Positions 36,106-45,501 of a stretch of DNA of 64,000 nt are shown one piece after another. The number at the start of each line of letters is the position of its first letter. The first letter of the stretch is position 1. Both the position numbers and the translations under genes were made by a program. Source of the stretch: Ascidiaceihabitans sp. Its GTDB lineage: Bacteria > Pseudomonadota > Alphaproteobacteria > Rhodobacterales > Rhodobacteraceae. The stretch spans positions 1 through 64,000 of the forward strand of contig JAPKAB010000002.1 in assembly GCA_028825475.1 (NCBI GenBank), written 5' to 3'. The notes under the pieces were generated by a model that did not search any database, had not been told where the DNA came from, and was given only the letters and a program-made list of their open reading frames with translations.

Positions 36106-36498
36106 TTAGGACTGCTTTAATGCGCGGATTTCCGCGGGAAGACGGGTTGGTTTCCCCTCAACTGTCATGCAAGCAGCAGTCACTTTCGCACGGAAAATTG
36201 GCTTACCATCCAATTCAACAGTTTGGTCAAACACCCAACGGACAGCGCCGGACGCATAGTGCGTGGTGACGACTTTAACGCGATCGCCCAATCTCGCAGA
36301 GCCAAGGTAATCTGCTTCAACCCGCGTAACCGCAAATACGATCCCCGCATCGCGCATTGTGCGCTGATCAATGCCCAACTCTTCAACGATCTCAGAGCGC
36401 GCACGTTCAATATAACGCAGATAGTTGGCATAATATACGATGCCTGCCATATCGGTGTCTTCATAATAGACAGTGACTGGGAAACTGTGGGGGATCAT
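36106..36498 (-). CDS. ybgC: Tol-Pal-associated acyl-CoA thioesterase
   Basis: Hotdog-fold thioesterase of 130 residues. The N-terminus has VYYEDTDMAGIVYYANYLRY, containing the YEDTDMAGxVYxxxYL catalytic motif, and RARSEIVEELGID follows. YbgC is commonly the first gene of tol clusters and may act on phospholipid or acyl-CoA metabolism. Its ATG overlaps the stop of the preceding unknown gene by four bases. Confidence 0.95.
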   Translation of the reverse strand: MIPHSFPVTVYYEDTDMAGIVYYANYLRYIERARSEIVEELGIDQRTMRDAGIVFAVTRVEADYLGSARLGDRVKVVTTHYASGAVRWVFDQTVELDGKPIFRAKVTAACMTVEGKPTRLPAEIRALKQS

Positions 36499-37118
36499 TG
36501 CATTACACCAATACGCGCAGACATTCGCAGTGCATGTGTTGGGTCTTGGGACGATACAGGCAAGATGGGATCATAGGCTGCGGCGATCACTTGGCCAATT
36601 TCTGGGCGCAAAACAGTTGTTTCACCGACCAATGCCAGCGGCGACTGGGTTTTAAACGCCGTGTCAGACCACAAAAGCATCGATTGCGTCGCTTGGCTTA
36701 GCGCCAATGTATCGGCGGGCAGTGCGGACAGGCTGTCATCCATGCGCAGAAAAACGAAGCAGGCTTTAATCGCGCCTGCATCATCGAAGCGAAACGCGCG
36801 GTACTGGTTTGCATCTGCGTCTTTAAGACGGCCCACCAATGGCTCAAGGTCTGGGACCATATCGCCAAGGCGCGGAACCTCTAGCAATTCATCCCAATCG
36901 CGGAAGAAGAACCACATAAAGTTGCTGCCGAGTTCCGCATCGCCATCTGTCATTTCGTGACCTGCTAATCGACACACTGCATCAATGGCACCTTTGATGA
37001 CGCCCAAGGTTTCATCTTCGACGCCAAACACCACCGGTGCAATCCCACGCCCCCAACGGGCAAATGCAAATGATCCATCCGCGCGGGTAAACAGCTGCTC
37101 CACGTCCGTAACATCCAT
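36495..37118 (-). CDS. Conserved protein between ruvB and ybgC, function unknown
   Basis: A 207-residue soluble protein without a family name I recognise. Visible parts include FARWGRGIAPVVFGVEDETL near residue 20, LGSNFMWFFFRDWDELLEVP near 84, and LADTLALSQATQSMLLW-like helices later. It has no signal peptide or membrane segment. It is 33 bases downstream of ruvB and translationally coupled (ATGA) to ybgC, so it is likely co-expressed with both. Probably a lineage-specific conserved gene in Rhodobacterales. Confidence 0.8.
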   Translation of the reverse strand: MDVTDVEQLFTRADGSFAFARWGRGIAPVVFGVEDETLGVIKGAIDAVCRLAGHEMTDGDAELGSNFMWFFFRDWDELLEVPRLGDMVPDLEPLVGRLKDADANQYRAFRFDDAGAIKACFVFLRMDDSLSALPADTLALSQATQSMLLWSDTAFKTQSPLALVGETTVLRPEIGQVIAAAYDPILPVSSQDPTHALRMSARIGVMQ

Positions 37119-37151
37119 TTTCAGTGTCCTTCGTCTTAAATAGTTAGGCTA

Positions 37152-38171
37152 TTAGCCAAATAGATCCGACGCCTTGGCCGGTGGTGCCATGCCCAAATGG
37201 GTCCAAGCCTTCTGCGCCAACATCCGACCACGCGGTGTACGCTGGATTAAACCCTGTTGAAGCAAATACGGTTCGATCACTTCTTCCAAGGAATCACGAC
37301 TTTCGCTGAGTGCTGCACTTAGCGTTTCAATTCCAACAGGACCACCCTGATAGTTTTCAGCGATCAAGCGCAGATAGCGGCGGTCAGCACTATCTAAACC
37401 CAAGCGATCGACACCCAGACGGGTCAGGGCGCTATCTGCTAGCTCCTGCGTGACGCGGCCATCACCTTCAACAACTGCGAAATCCACAACGCGGCGCAAC
37501 AAACGCCCAGCGATACGTGGGGTTCCACGCGCACGCCGTGCGATCTCTCGTGCGCCACCTTCATCGGCGGGGGCACCTAATTTACGAGCGTTGCGTTCAA
37601 CGATGATAAACAGTTCATCCTCGGTGTAAAATTCTAGACGGGTCGGAATACCAAAGCGGTCGCGCAGCGGCGTGGTCAGCAGACCCATGCGGGTTGTCGC
37701 GCCAACAAGCGTGAAAGGCTGCAATTCAATCCGAACAGTACGGGCCGCTGGCCCCTCGCCTATTACCAAATCCAGTTCGAAATCTTCAAGTGCAGGATAT
37801 AGCACTTCTTCTACCGCAGGATTGAGACGGTGAATTTCGTCAATAAACAGAACATCCCGCGCCTCAAGATTGGTCAGGATTGCCGCCAAATCGCCTGCCT
37901 TGGCCAAGACGGGGCCAGATGTCATGCGAAAGTTTACACCCAACTCACGTGCCATGATCTGAGCCAATGTCGTTTTCCCCAAACCAGGTGGTCCGTGGAA
38001 TAACGTGTGATCCATCGCCTCGCCGCGCTGTTTAGCAGATTGGATAAAGACACGCAGGTTGGCGCGCGCTTCAGCTTGCCCCACAAATTCGTCCAGCCCT
38101 TGAGGACGCAAGGCGCGGTCAAAATCTTCGGGCATGGGCGCGGGGCGCAAAGTTGGGTCTGGTTCACTCAT
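37152..38171 (-). CDS. ruvB: Holliday junction branch-migration ATPase
   Basis: RuvB of 339 residues. AAA+ motor with Walker A GPPGLGKT at residues 60-67, Walker [11 protein letters not shown] near 110, sensor [19 protein letters not shown] and the C-terminal winged helix [20 protein letters not shown]...RTPRGRML. It drives branch migration with RuvA. It follows ruvA by 60 bases. Confidence 0.98.
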   Translation of the reverse strand: MSEPDPTLRPAPMPEDFDRALRPQGLDEFVGQAEARANLRVFIQSAKQRGEAMDHTLFHGPPGLGKTTLAQIMARELGVNFRMTSGPVLAKAGDLAAILTNLEARDVLFIDEIHRLNPAVEEVLYPALEDFELDLVIGEGPAARTVRIELQPFTLVGATTRMGLLTTPLRDRFGIPTRLEFYTEDELFIIVERNARKLGAPADEGGAREIARRARGTPRIAGRLLRRVVDFAVVEGDGRVTQELADSALTRLGVDRLGLDSADRRYLRLIAENYQGGPVGIETLSAALSESRDSLEEVIEPYLLQQGLIQRTPRGRMLAQKAWTHLGMAPPAKASDLFG

Positions 38172-38231
38172 AAATCATCTATGGCGCAAGGTGCGGCGTT
38201 CTTCCAGTGGAAGGTTCGACCATAACCGCCC

Positions 38232-38885
38232 TTAACCTTTCGGCGCCAGTAATTTTAAAGCAGCACGAATAAGTGCAGGCGTTTCAGCATCAGGGTTTTC
38301 GCCTGCCGCTTGAGCAACTGCACCCGCAGCATCACCCGGCGCATAGCCAAGATTGCTAAGCGCAGACAATGCTTCGGCCTGTGCCGACTGGTTTTGAACC
38401 ACTGGATTTGAAATTGGGCCTTCAATCACTTCGCCGTCATCATCGCCCATCGCTTGGGCCATCGTGCCACCCATCGCCATGATTGAAGGGGCCTTATCTT
38501 TCAAATCCAAAACTACACGTTGCGCAATCTTAGGCCCAATACCTTTGGCCGCTTTGATCGAGTTCCAGTCCCCCAGCGCAATAGCGCGACTCACACCATC
38601 AGTGCCCAAGGTGCCAAGGATTGCGAGGGACGCTTTGGCACCAACACCTTGAACGGACGTAAGTAAACGATGCCATTCCTTTTCAGCCAAGGTTGGAAAG
38701 CCAAACAACTGCATCAGGTCCTCGCGCACAACCAAATCGGTGAACAAGGCGCAAACTTCGCCCACCCCGGGCAAAGTCGCCATCGTCCGTTCCGAACAAT
38801 ACACGATATAACCAACGCCGCGCACATCGATCAGAACATGGTCTGTGGTGCGGTAATCGATACGTCCTGTGAGTTTCCCAATCAT
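38232..38885 (-). CDS. ruvA: Holliday junction-binding protein
   Basis: RuvA of 217 residues starting at the ATG at 38885, which overlaps ruvC by four bases (ATGA); a longer in-frame start at 38945 lies inside ruvC and is not used. Domain I reads [20 protein letters not shown] and [11 protein letters not shown], the helix-hairpin-helix motifs are [17 protein letters not shown] and [19 protein letters not shown], and domain III at the C-terminus contacts RuvB. Confidence 0.97.
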   Translation of the reverse strand: MIGKLTGRIDYRTTDHVLIDVRGVGYIVYCSERTMATLPGVGEVCALFTDLVVREDLMQLFGFPTLAEKEWHRLLTSVQGVGAKASLAILGTLGTDGVSRAIALGDWNSIKAAKGIGPKIAQRVVLDLKDKAPSIMAMGGTMAQAMGDDDGEVIEGPISNPVVQNQSAQAEALSALSNLGYAPGDAAGAVAQAAGENPDAETPALIRAALKLLAPKG

Positions 38886-39388
38886 ACCAATGCCTTTTGT
38901 AATGCTTCTGCCAACCCGTTGGCCCCACCATGATGGGCGTGACAAATGGCGATCGCCAATGCGTCCGTTGCATCAGGTCCCGCCAGCTCAACACCGGGCA
39001 ATTGCAACTTAACCATATGCGCAACTTGGCCCTTGTCAGCGTGACCAACGCCAACAACGGTCTTCTTTACTTTGTTCGGGGCATATTCACCGACAGTCAA
39101 ACCGCCCTGCGCTGGCACCAACATGGCGATGCCCCGTGCTTGGCCCAATTTCAGCGTTCCCGCGCCATCTTTGTTTACGAAGGTTTGCTCAACCGCAGCC
39201 GTGTGCGGGGCATAACGCACCATCACCTCAGTTAGGCCACGATGCAGTGACAAAAGGCGAACCGCCAAATCCGTCCCTTCAGAGTGGATAACGCCGTTCG
39301 CAACATGGCGAATACGCGGACCATCAACATCGATAACCCCCCAGCCCATATTCCTAAGCCCTGGATCAATTCCTAAAACGCGCGCCAT
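38882..39388 (-). CDS. ruvC: Holliday junction resolvase
   Basis: RuvC of 168 residues, a Mg2+-dependent endonuclease. Catalytic acidic residues are visible at Asp8 ([13 protein letters not shown]), Glu66/67 region ([11 protein letters not shown]) and the C-terminal [16 protein letters not shown] pair. First gene of the ruvCAB unit and possibly of a longer run down to ftsH. Its upstream region is a 292-base gap shared with the divergent DUF1127 gene. Confidence 0.97.
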   Translation of the reverse strand: MARVLGIDPGLRNMGWGVIDVDGPRIRHVANGVIHSEGTDLAVRLLSLHRGLTEVMVRYAPHTAAVEQTFVNKDGAGTLKLGQARGIAMLVPAQGGLTVGEYAPNKVKKTVVGVGHADKGQVAHMVKLQLPGVELAGPDATDALAIAICHAHHGGANGLAEALQKALV

Positions 39389-39680
39389 TGCGTGACCTGC
39401 CCTGCATTATTGTTGCTTTTCGCACAGATAGCACGAAACAAGAACATTCGCCAAGAGGCAACATTGCGGGGTACAAAACTCTATGCCCAAACATTACAAA
39501 AACGACACGCGCGAGGTCGCAAATAAACCCATATTTTCAAAGGCTATACGACTGTATTACCTATGCGCAAAACGCATATCGAACATGCATTCTTAGTTAT
39601 TGTTGGATTTAATCTTTGGCTCTAAACGCCTCGGTACAAGACCGGAAAATCCCGGCCAACATTTATAAAGGACTGCGACG

Positions 39681-39890
39681 ATGACAACATACAACACAAA
39701 CAGCACTACATTCGGCACAACTTCAGTTGCAGCCCGTATCTCAGGCGCCGTTCACTCAGCTATTGACGCTGCAGTATTCTGGAACGATGCACGCCTAACA
39801 CGCAATGCACTTACATCACTTAGCAACCGCGAGCTGGAAGACATTGGTCTGTCACGCGGCGACATCGAAACTGTTGCCCGCACACGCTAA
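39681..39890 (+). CDS. DUF1127 small protein (YjiS-like)
   Basis: A 69-residue protein with the C-terminal DUF1127 motif LTSLSNRELEDIGLSRGDIE. Members bind RNA or influence phosphate, cysteine and RNA turnover in some alphaproteobacteria, a family-level statement. AAAGGA lies about 10 bases upstream of the ATG. It is followed by a strong terminator and is probably monocistronic. The 292-base upstream region contains a TATGCG/CGCATA inverted repeat at 39562-39578 and a small CCGG hairpin near 39641-39655. Confidence 0.85.
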   Translation: MTTYNTNSTTFGTTSVAARISGAVHSAIDAAVFWNDARLTRNALTSLSNRELEDIGLSRGDIETVARTR

Positions 39891-39950
39891 ACTGAATTCT
39901 AAGAGGCACTCTTCCTCGCCCTCCCTCGGGGGATGAGAGCCCTTAGACGC

Positions 39951-39990
39951 AAAAACCGCGCATCCCCATTCCGGAATGCGCGGTTTTTTT
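39951..39990 (+). terminator. Strong intrinsic terminator after the DUF1127 gene
   Basis: AAAAACCGCGCAT (39951-39963) pairs with ATGCGCGGTTTTT (39976-39988) over 13 bp, followed by more T. The A/T flanks make it usable on both strands. Confidence 0.9.
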
Positions 39991-40061
39991 TATGTTTGTT
40001 TGAGACCTGTTGGTCCCAAAATAGACCAACGCGACTAAATGAACACCGGAGGGTCTCTATA

Positions 40062-40412
40062 TCAACGAAAAATCGGACCTATTACGGTCGCAAAGTACTC
40101 TGTTGCTGGTTCCACTTGCATGACCCATGCACCGCCTTGTTCAACAAAAGTTCCCTCACCCAGCTTGGCAACGCGTTCGTCATAAAGGTCTGGTCCGACT
40201 GCTGCCAAAATAAATGCTTTGAAGAACAACAATCCGGCAAGCAGCATTACGATGCCTGCAACTGGAATACTGAACCCGCGGCGACGTACGTAGGGTTTAA
40301 CAACGATTAGTCCATCACTACGAATTTCGGTCGTATACCCACGAGCCATCGCTGCGTGCTTGAGTCCGATTGCGTTCAGACGTTCATCAAAATTATTCCT
40401 TGGACCAGACAT
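40062..40412 (-). CDS. Single-pass membrane protein, function unknown
   Basis: A 116-residue protein. A cytoplasmic start (SGPRNNFDERLNAIGLKHAA, then IRSDGLIVVKPYVRRRG) leads to one hydrophobic helix, VAGIVMLLAGLLFFKAFILA, followed by about 45 residues outside (GPDLYDERVAKLGEGTFVEQ). This positive-inside arrangement fits a bitopic membrane protein. I recognise no domain. It is likely real, since codon use and orientation match the neighbouring genes. Confidence 0.72.
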   Translation of the reverse strand: MSGPRNNFDERLNAIGLKHAAMARGYTTEIRSDGLIVVKPYVRRRGFSIPVAGIVMLLAGLLFFKAFILAAVGPDLYDERVAKLGEGTFVEQGGAWVMQVEPATEYFATVIGPIFR

Positions 40413-40526
40413 GGCTACACCTAATTATTAACGATCAGTCCCCGAACTGATCCACGGCTGTGGATAGTTCTGAAATAAGTCATTTCCTAGGAAAATGCTT
40501 CAAAACCCCTTAAAATAGGGCTCTAA

Positions 40527-41399
40527 TTATGTCTTTTTCTGCAAGGTTAGCGTAGTCCATTCAACAATCTCTTCGCGATGAACAAGATTGATCCCGTTCT
40601 GTGCATAAACTGCAATTACGTCATCAGCCTGCTCATTCAGAATCCCAGAGAGAATCGCGTAGCCATTATCCACTAGATTCGTGGCCATGTCTGGTGCCAA
40701 TGCAATCAAGGGCCCTTTTAGAATATTTGCAAAAACCAAATCATACGGCGCTTTGGCCAAAAGATCGGGATGGTCAAAACCAGCAGCTTCGACAGCAATG
40801 ATGCGTCCGACCAAGTTATTGGCCTCAACGTTGGCATTGGCCACATCAACAGCGACCTCATCAATGTCACTGACCATAACGGGGTTCGGCCAAATGCGTG
40901 CCGCAGCCATGCCTAAAACAGCAGTACCGCAACCGATGTCCGCCACGTTTTCACCTTGAAATCCACCCTCTGACAGGCGGTCCACAGCGCGCAAGCAGCC
41001 CAAGGTCGTACCATGATGGCCCGTCCCAAACGCCATTGCAGCCTCAATCAGCAACGGTTCGCAGTCTGCAGGAACTTTGTCAGCATCATGACTGCCATAT
41101 ACAAAGAAGCGTCCCGCCTCGACTGGTGCCAATTCACGGCGCACGTGGGCGACCCAATCGGTTTCTGGCAATTCAGAAACCGCAAAAGATTTCGCACCCA
41201 TTGCTGTCGCCAACAAAGACAAAGCTGTTTCATCCGGATGTTCTGTGAAATATCCGCCCACTTCCCAAAGGCCCGAACCATCCTCAACTTCAAAAACGCC
41301 AATGCCTGTCGGTTCAGGGATCAATCGCTCCATCGCCGCACCCAGCGCTTCGGCTGCAGGTTTTCCCATAAGGGTCGTCAGCGCAGTGAATGTCGGCAT
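40527..41399 (-). CDS. prmA: Ribosomal protein L11 methyltransferase
   Basis: PrmA trimethylates ribosomal protein L11. Protein of 290 residues from the ATG at 41399, supported by GGAG seven bases upstream; a TTG at 41411 lies four codons earlier and contains that GGAG. The SAM-binding motif VADIGCGTAVLGMAAARIWP, VMVSDIDEVAVDVANANVEA and NILKGPL (the NPPY-like catalytic NI.. motif) are present, and the N-terminal L11-recognition domain precedes them. Confidence 0.93.
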   Translation of the reverse strand: MPTFTALTTLMGKPAAEALGAAMERLIPEPTGIGVFEVEDGSGLWEVGGYFTEHPDETALSLLATAMGAKSFAVSELPETDWVAHVRRELAPVEAGRFFVYGSHDADKVPADCEPLLIEAAMAFGTGHHGTTLGCLRAVDRLSEGGFQGENVADIGCGTAVLGMAAARIWPNPVMVSDIDEVAVDVANANVEANNLVGRIIAVEAAGFDHPDLLAKAPYDLVFANILKGPLIALAPDMATNLVDNGYAILSGILNEQADDVIAVYAQNGINLVHREEIVEWTTLTLQKKT

Positions 41400-41515
41400 T
41401 ATCGGCTCCAATATAACGTTCGTCGTGGTTCGGCGCGCACATTACATCACACATCCACGGCCACTAGGTTCAGCTTCGCGACATAGCGCCAGCCCCGCAG
41501 TGCCGCAAGGGCTGG

Positions 41516-42754
41516 TTAAGCTCGGGCCGCCGCCTCAGTCAGTGCAGGCTTAAATATTGTCTCATGCCCAGGCCCAGGATGACGTGGGATCAAAAGCGCG
41601 AGGCTTAGGGACACGCATGCCATCCCAGCGGCAATCAAAAACACCAAAAGTGGTGACACCAGCCAGAGCAATCCAAGCGTCACAGGCAGAACAACCGCCG
41701 CGATATGATTGATGGTAAAGGCGACAGCAGCGGTTGGCGCGATATCGGCAGGGTCCGCGATCTTTTGGAAATAGGTTTTCAACGCCAATGCCAACCCGAA
41801 AAAGATGTGATCAACCACGTACAAGAAGGCCGCAACCAGCACCCCCCATCCAAGATAATAGACACCGCCGTAGGACAAAAAGACCAACGCCAAACCGACG
41901 TATTCAAACACCAACGTGCGCCGTTCGCCAAAGCGTTGAACGATACGACCCAGCAACGGTGCCACCAACATATTGATCATCAGGTTGATCAGGAACAGCG
42001 AGGTCAGCTCGTGAACCTCAAAGCCAAACTTCTCAACCATCATGAACCCTGCGAACACGACAAAGATTTGGCGACGGGCACCCGACATGAACTGCAGCGC
42101 ATAATACAGCCAGTAGCGTTTGCGCAGCACCATACTTTTGTTCTGAACCGTGGGTCCTTCAAACTGCGGATAGGCGACCATCGCAAAGACAGCGATGATG
42201 GCAGTTACAGCACCGCCGCAGATATAAACGATATTATAGCCCAACCCCATTGGTTCCCACAGCAGCAGTATGATCAAATACACAATGAAGGTGGCGGCAG
42301 AACCTAAAGCCATCATGCACCCCATGATCCAAGGGGCATTTGCAATCGGCAGCCACTGCAGTTGCAGCGACTGGTTTACCGTCTCGTAATAGTGAAATCC
42401 TATTGAGCTAAGCATTGTCAGCGTTAAAATTCCGGCCAGTGATGGGAAGTAGGCTGTGACAGCAGTGGCCACACCAAGCAGAACAAGGGACACCAGTCCC
42501 AACACTTGTTCGCGCACAAAGATAATGATTGCGATTACACCAACGGCCAAAAAACCGGGTATTTCGCGCACCGTGTGCAGCAATCCAATGTCGGAACCAT
42601 CAAAATTAGCAACTTCAATTACAAAGTTGTTCAACAAGGCAGACCACGTATTGAACGCAATCGGCATGGCAAAAGCCATCAGGAACAACAATACGATAGG
42701 ACGGCGCCAGCGCGGTAGTTTTTGCGCTTCAGCAAGTGTGACAGTTTTCAACAT
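41516..42754 (-). CDS. MFS transporter
   Basis: Twelve-helix-type major facilitator of 412 residues. Helices are visible from WRRPIVLLFLMAFAMPIAF onward, with a central cytoplasmic stretch around QFEGPTVQNKSMVLRKRYW that divides the two halves. The motif-A-like loop of the second half reads GRIVQRFGERRTLVFEYVGL. I cannot assign a substrate. It is flanked by prmA and priA on the same strand, with short gaps. Confidence 0.85.
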   Translation of the reverse strand: MLKTVTLAEAQKLPRWRRPIVLLFLMAFAMPIAFNTWSALLNNFVIEVANFDGSDIGLLHTVREIPGFLAVGVIAIIIFVREQVLGLVSLVLLGVATAVTAYFPSLAGILTLTMLSSIGFHYYETVNQSLQLQWLPIANAPWIMGCMMALGSAATFIVYLIILLLWEPMGLGYNIVYICGGAVTAIIAVFAMVAYPQFEGPTVQNKSMVLRKRYWLYYALQFMSGARRQIFVVFAGFMMVEKFGFEVHELTSLFLINLMINMLVAPLLGRIVQRFGERRTLVFEYVGLALVFLSYGGVYYLGWGVLVAAFLYVVDHIFFGLALALKTYFQKIADPADIAPTAAVAFTINHIAAVVLPVTLGLLWLVSPLLVFLIAAGMACVSLSLALLIPRHPGPGHETIFKPALTEAAARA

Positions 42755-42843
42755 GCGCCAGACCTACGCCCAAAAATTGAGAAGGGAAATAGTGGAATGG
42801 CCCGTGCTAAGACGGTGACTCAAGTTGCGAAAAGACAAGCGAG

Positions 42844-45051
42844 TTAGTAGAAGTTCTGTGGATCAATATCGATTGCCAGCTTCAGATCGCCCTTTAATTT
42901 GACCTGCGCGGCCCAGCGCGACAAGGCACCTTGCAACGCTACTGTCTTGTCAGCCTTCACCAACATACGCACACGATGACGTCCACGCACACGGGCAATC
43001 GGCGCAGGTGCTGGCCCAAATATCTGTGCGCCAACCGCACGTAGTGGTCCATCCATACGGGCCAGGTGGTTCGCCAAATCAAAAACCTGAGGCAAATCGG
43101 TGCCACTGACGATGATTCCAGCCATGCGCCCATAAGGCGGCACGCCTGCAGCTTTGCGTTCAGCAGCTTGGGCCCGCCAAAATCCCTCTTCGTCACCTTC
43201 AAGGATGGAACGGATCACGGGATGCTCTGGCTGATAAGTCTGCAACATCGCCGTACCCGGTTTTTCGGCACGTCCAGCGCGACCAGCAACCTGACGCATT
43301 AACTGAAACGTTCGTTCAGCCGCGCGTAGGTCAGATCCCTGAAGCCCCAAATCCGCATCAATCACACCGACCAATGTAAGGTTAGGAAAGTTGTGCCCCT
43401 TTGCAACCAACTGCGTCCCAATAACGATATCGGCACCACCAGCAGCAATCGCTTCAATCTCAGCCTTCAACGCACGGGCTGATCCATACATGTCTGAACT
43501 TAGCGTGGCGATACGTGCATCTGGAAACAGCTCAGCCGCTTCCTCGCCCAAACGCTCCACCCCCGGACCAACTGGGGCCATGCGCCCTTCCGCATCACAA
43601 GACGGGCATTTGGTGGGCATTTCTTTGCTCTCACCACATTGATGACAAACCAGACGGTTCTGGAAACGATGCTCCACCATTCGCGCGTCGCAATCGTCAC
43701 ATCCTACCTGATGACCACATGCACGACATAACGTGATCGGCGCATAACCACGACGGTTGATAAACAGCATCGCCTGCTCACCCGCATCAATACGCTTTTG
43801 CACCTCGAATTTCAGGACTTCAGACACCCAACGGTTGGCTGGCAATTTGGCGTCGCGCATATCTATGGTCTTCATCGTCGGCATAACAGCGGGACCAAAG
43901 CGCGAGGTCAGCTCAAGACGTTTGTATTTGCCGCTTTCTGCATTGGCCCAGCTTTCCAAGGACGGAGTGGCAGAGGCCAGCACCACATGCGCCCCACAAA
44001 TCGAGGCACGTAAAACCGCCATATCGCGGGCATTATACAACACGCCCTCTTCCTGTTTGTATGACGTATCATGTTCCTCATCGACCACGATCAAACCAAG
44101 GTTCTGATAAGGAAGGAACAATGCAGAGCGCGCGCCAATCACAAGCTGCGCCTGTCCCTGCCCGATCATGCGCCAAATTCGACGGCGTTCGGTCATCGTC
44201 GCGCCCGAATGCCATTCCGCTGGCCGATGGCCAAAGCGTTCCTGAACGCGTTTCAAAAACTCAGCCGTCAGCGCAATCTCTGGCAACAACACCAACGCCT
44301 GACGCCCAGCGCGCAATGCCGCCGCCACGGCCTCTAGATAAACCTCCGTCTTGCCGGACCCCGTCACCCCGCGCAAAAGCGTTGTACCGTAGTTACCTGA
44401 TTGAACCGCATCCGCGAGGTATGTAGATGCTGTTGCCTGATCCTCTGTCAGTTCTTTGCTTGGTAGGCTCGGATCAAGGCGCGGGAACGGCAGATCGCGT
44501 GGGCTGCCTTCTTCCGCCACAGCACCCTGTTCGACCAATCCTTTGACCACTGAGGTTGTGACCCCTGCCAACTCAGCCAATTCTTTCAGCGTAAATGACA
44601 GGTCACCGTATTCAGCCAGCGTATTCAGGACCTTCTGTCGGGCATCAGTCATGCGCTCCGGCTCGGACGGTCCACGTCGATAAATTTTGCGCATGGACGG
44701 TGGATCACCCAACCCCGGTGCACGTGTCGCCAATCGCAGCATCGCGTTCATAGGTGTCAGGGTGTAATCGGCCGAGCGGCGTAAAAAATCACGCATTTCC
44801 AGCCGCATAGGCGCCGCATCCAGCACACGGTAAGCGGCGCGAACTTTTTTGATGTCCCAATCACCTTTGCCAGCCCCCCAAACCACACCGATCACCTTAC
44901 GCGGCCCCAAAGGCACTTCAACAAATGCACCTAGATGGCAGCCACCCTCAGGTGCCTTATAATCCAACATGCGATCCAAGGGTTCGGCAGTCAGTACCCC
45001 AATCAGGGCACCCTCATCAAAATACTCTGGCGCGGTCTGGGATTGGCGCAC
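42844..45051 (-). CDS. priA: Primosomal replication-restart helicase
   Basis: PriA of 735 residues. I chose the GTG at 45051 (GGAG seven bases upstream), giving the start VRQSQTAPEYFDEGALIGVL; a longer in-frame start at 45132 adds 27 residues that do not resemble the family. Walker A is GVTGSGKTEVYLEA, the DEAH-type Walker B is VVDEEHDTSYKQEEG, and the zinc-binding cysteines are in CRACGHQVGCDDC and then LVCHQCGESKEMPTKCPSC. The helicase C-terminal part reads VAGRAGRAEKPGTAMLQT. Confidence 0.95.
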   Translation of the reverse strand: MRQSQTAPEYFDEGALIGVLTAEPLDRMLDYKAPEGGCHLGAFVEVPLGPRKVIGVVWGAGKGDWDIKKVRAAYRVLDAAPMRLEMRDFLRRSADYTLTPMNAMLRLATRAPGLGDPPSMRKIYRRGPSEPERMTDARQKVLNTLAEYGDLSFTLKELAELAGVTTSVVKGLVEQGAVAEEGSPRDLPFPRLDPSLPSKELTEDQATASTYLADAVQSGNYGTTLLRGVTGSGKTEVYLEAVAAALRAGRQALVLLPEIALTAEFLKRVQERFGHRPAEWHSGATMTERRRIWRMIGQGQAQLVIGARSALFLPYQNLGLIVVDEEHDTSYKQEEGVLYNARDMAVLRASICGAHVVLASATPSLESWANAESGKYKRLELTSRFGPAVMPTMKTIDMRDAKLPANRWVSEVLKFEVQKRIDAGEQAMLFINRRGYAPITLCRACGHQVGCDDCDARMVEHRFQNRLVCHQCGESKEMPTKCPSCDAEGRMAPVGPGVERLGEEAAELFPDARIATLSSDMYGSARALKAEIEAIAAGGADIVIGTQLVAKGHNFPNLTLVGVIDADLGLQGSDLRAAERTFQLMRQVAGRAGRAEKPGTAMLQTYQPEHPVIRSILEGDEEGFWRAQAAERKAAGVPPYGRMAGIIVSGTDLPQVFDLANHLARMDGPLRAVGAQIFGPAPAPIARVRGRHRVRMLVKADKTVALQGALSRWAAQVKLKGDLKLAIDIDPQNFY

Positions 45052-45501
45052 GTCTCTGCTCCAGCTTCGGTTCAAGGCTTCAATTTCTACAGCGTGGGGT
45101 ACATGCAATCGCAAGACAACACTACAGTACAATCGGCACAGTTAACCTAGCGTATCAAATGAGTGAACATCGTCAGTTGAAGTACCACCGCATTCTGAGA
45201 ACCGTTGCCCATATATATCCCAAACATTGCCAACATTATTCACCAGCATCCCAGCAATTTGCGTCTGCGGGCCAGCCCCGTCTCGAAATGAGGGGATACT
45301 GGCTCAGTACGACCCCAGAAACTTCAACCAAAAGGCGCAAATGTTGCGCATTTTTGCATCAGTGCGTTGTAAAAATCGCCCCCACCGCCACCATGACGCG
45401 AAAACGCGCCACTTTTGCAATATTCCCGCCTATAGAAGTAAAAATTTTTAGATTTAAGACCACGCACATGCTACACAAGCGCAAAATAATTAGAGGCCAA
45501 C
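45052..45501. other. 450-base gap between priA and the DUF484 gene
   Basis: No convincing gene. It must hold divergent promoters for priA and the DUF484-xerC pair. A hairpin GCGCAA-ATG-TTGCGC at 45335-45349 is followed by A and TTTTT on the plus strand, which looks like a small terminator, although no gene ending there is visible. A short unrecognised transcript upstream of it is possible. The last 60 bases before 45502 are AT-rich and contain AGAGG as the likely ribosome site. Confidence 0.5.
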
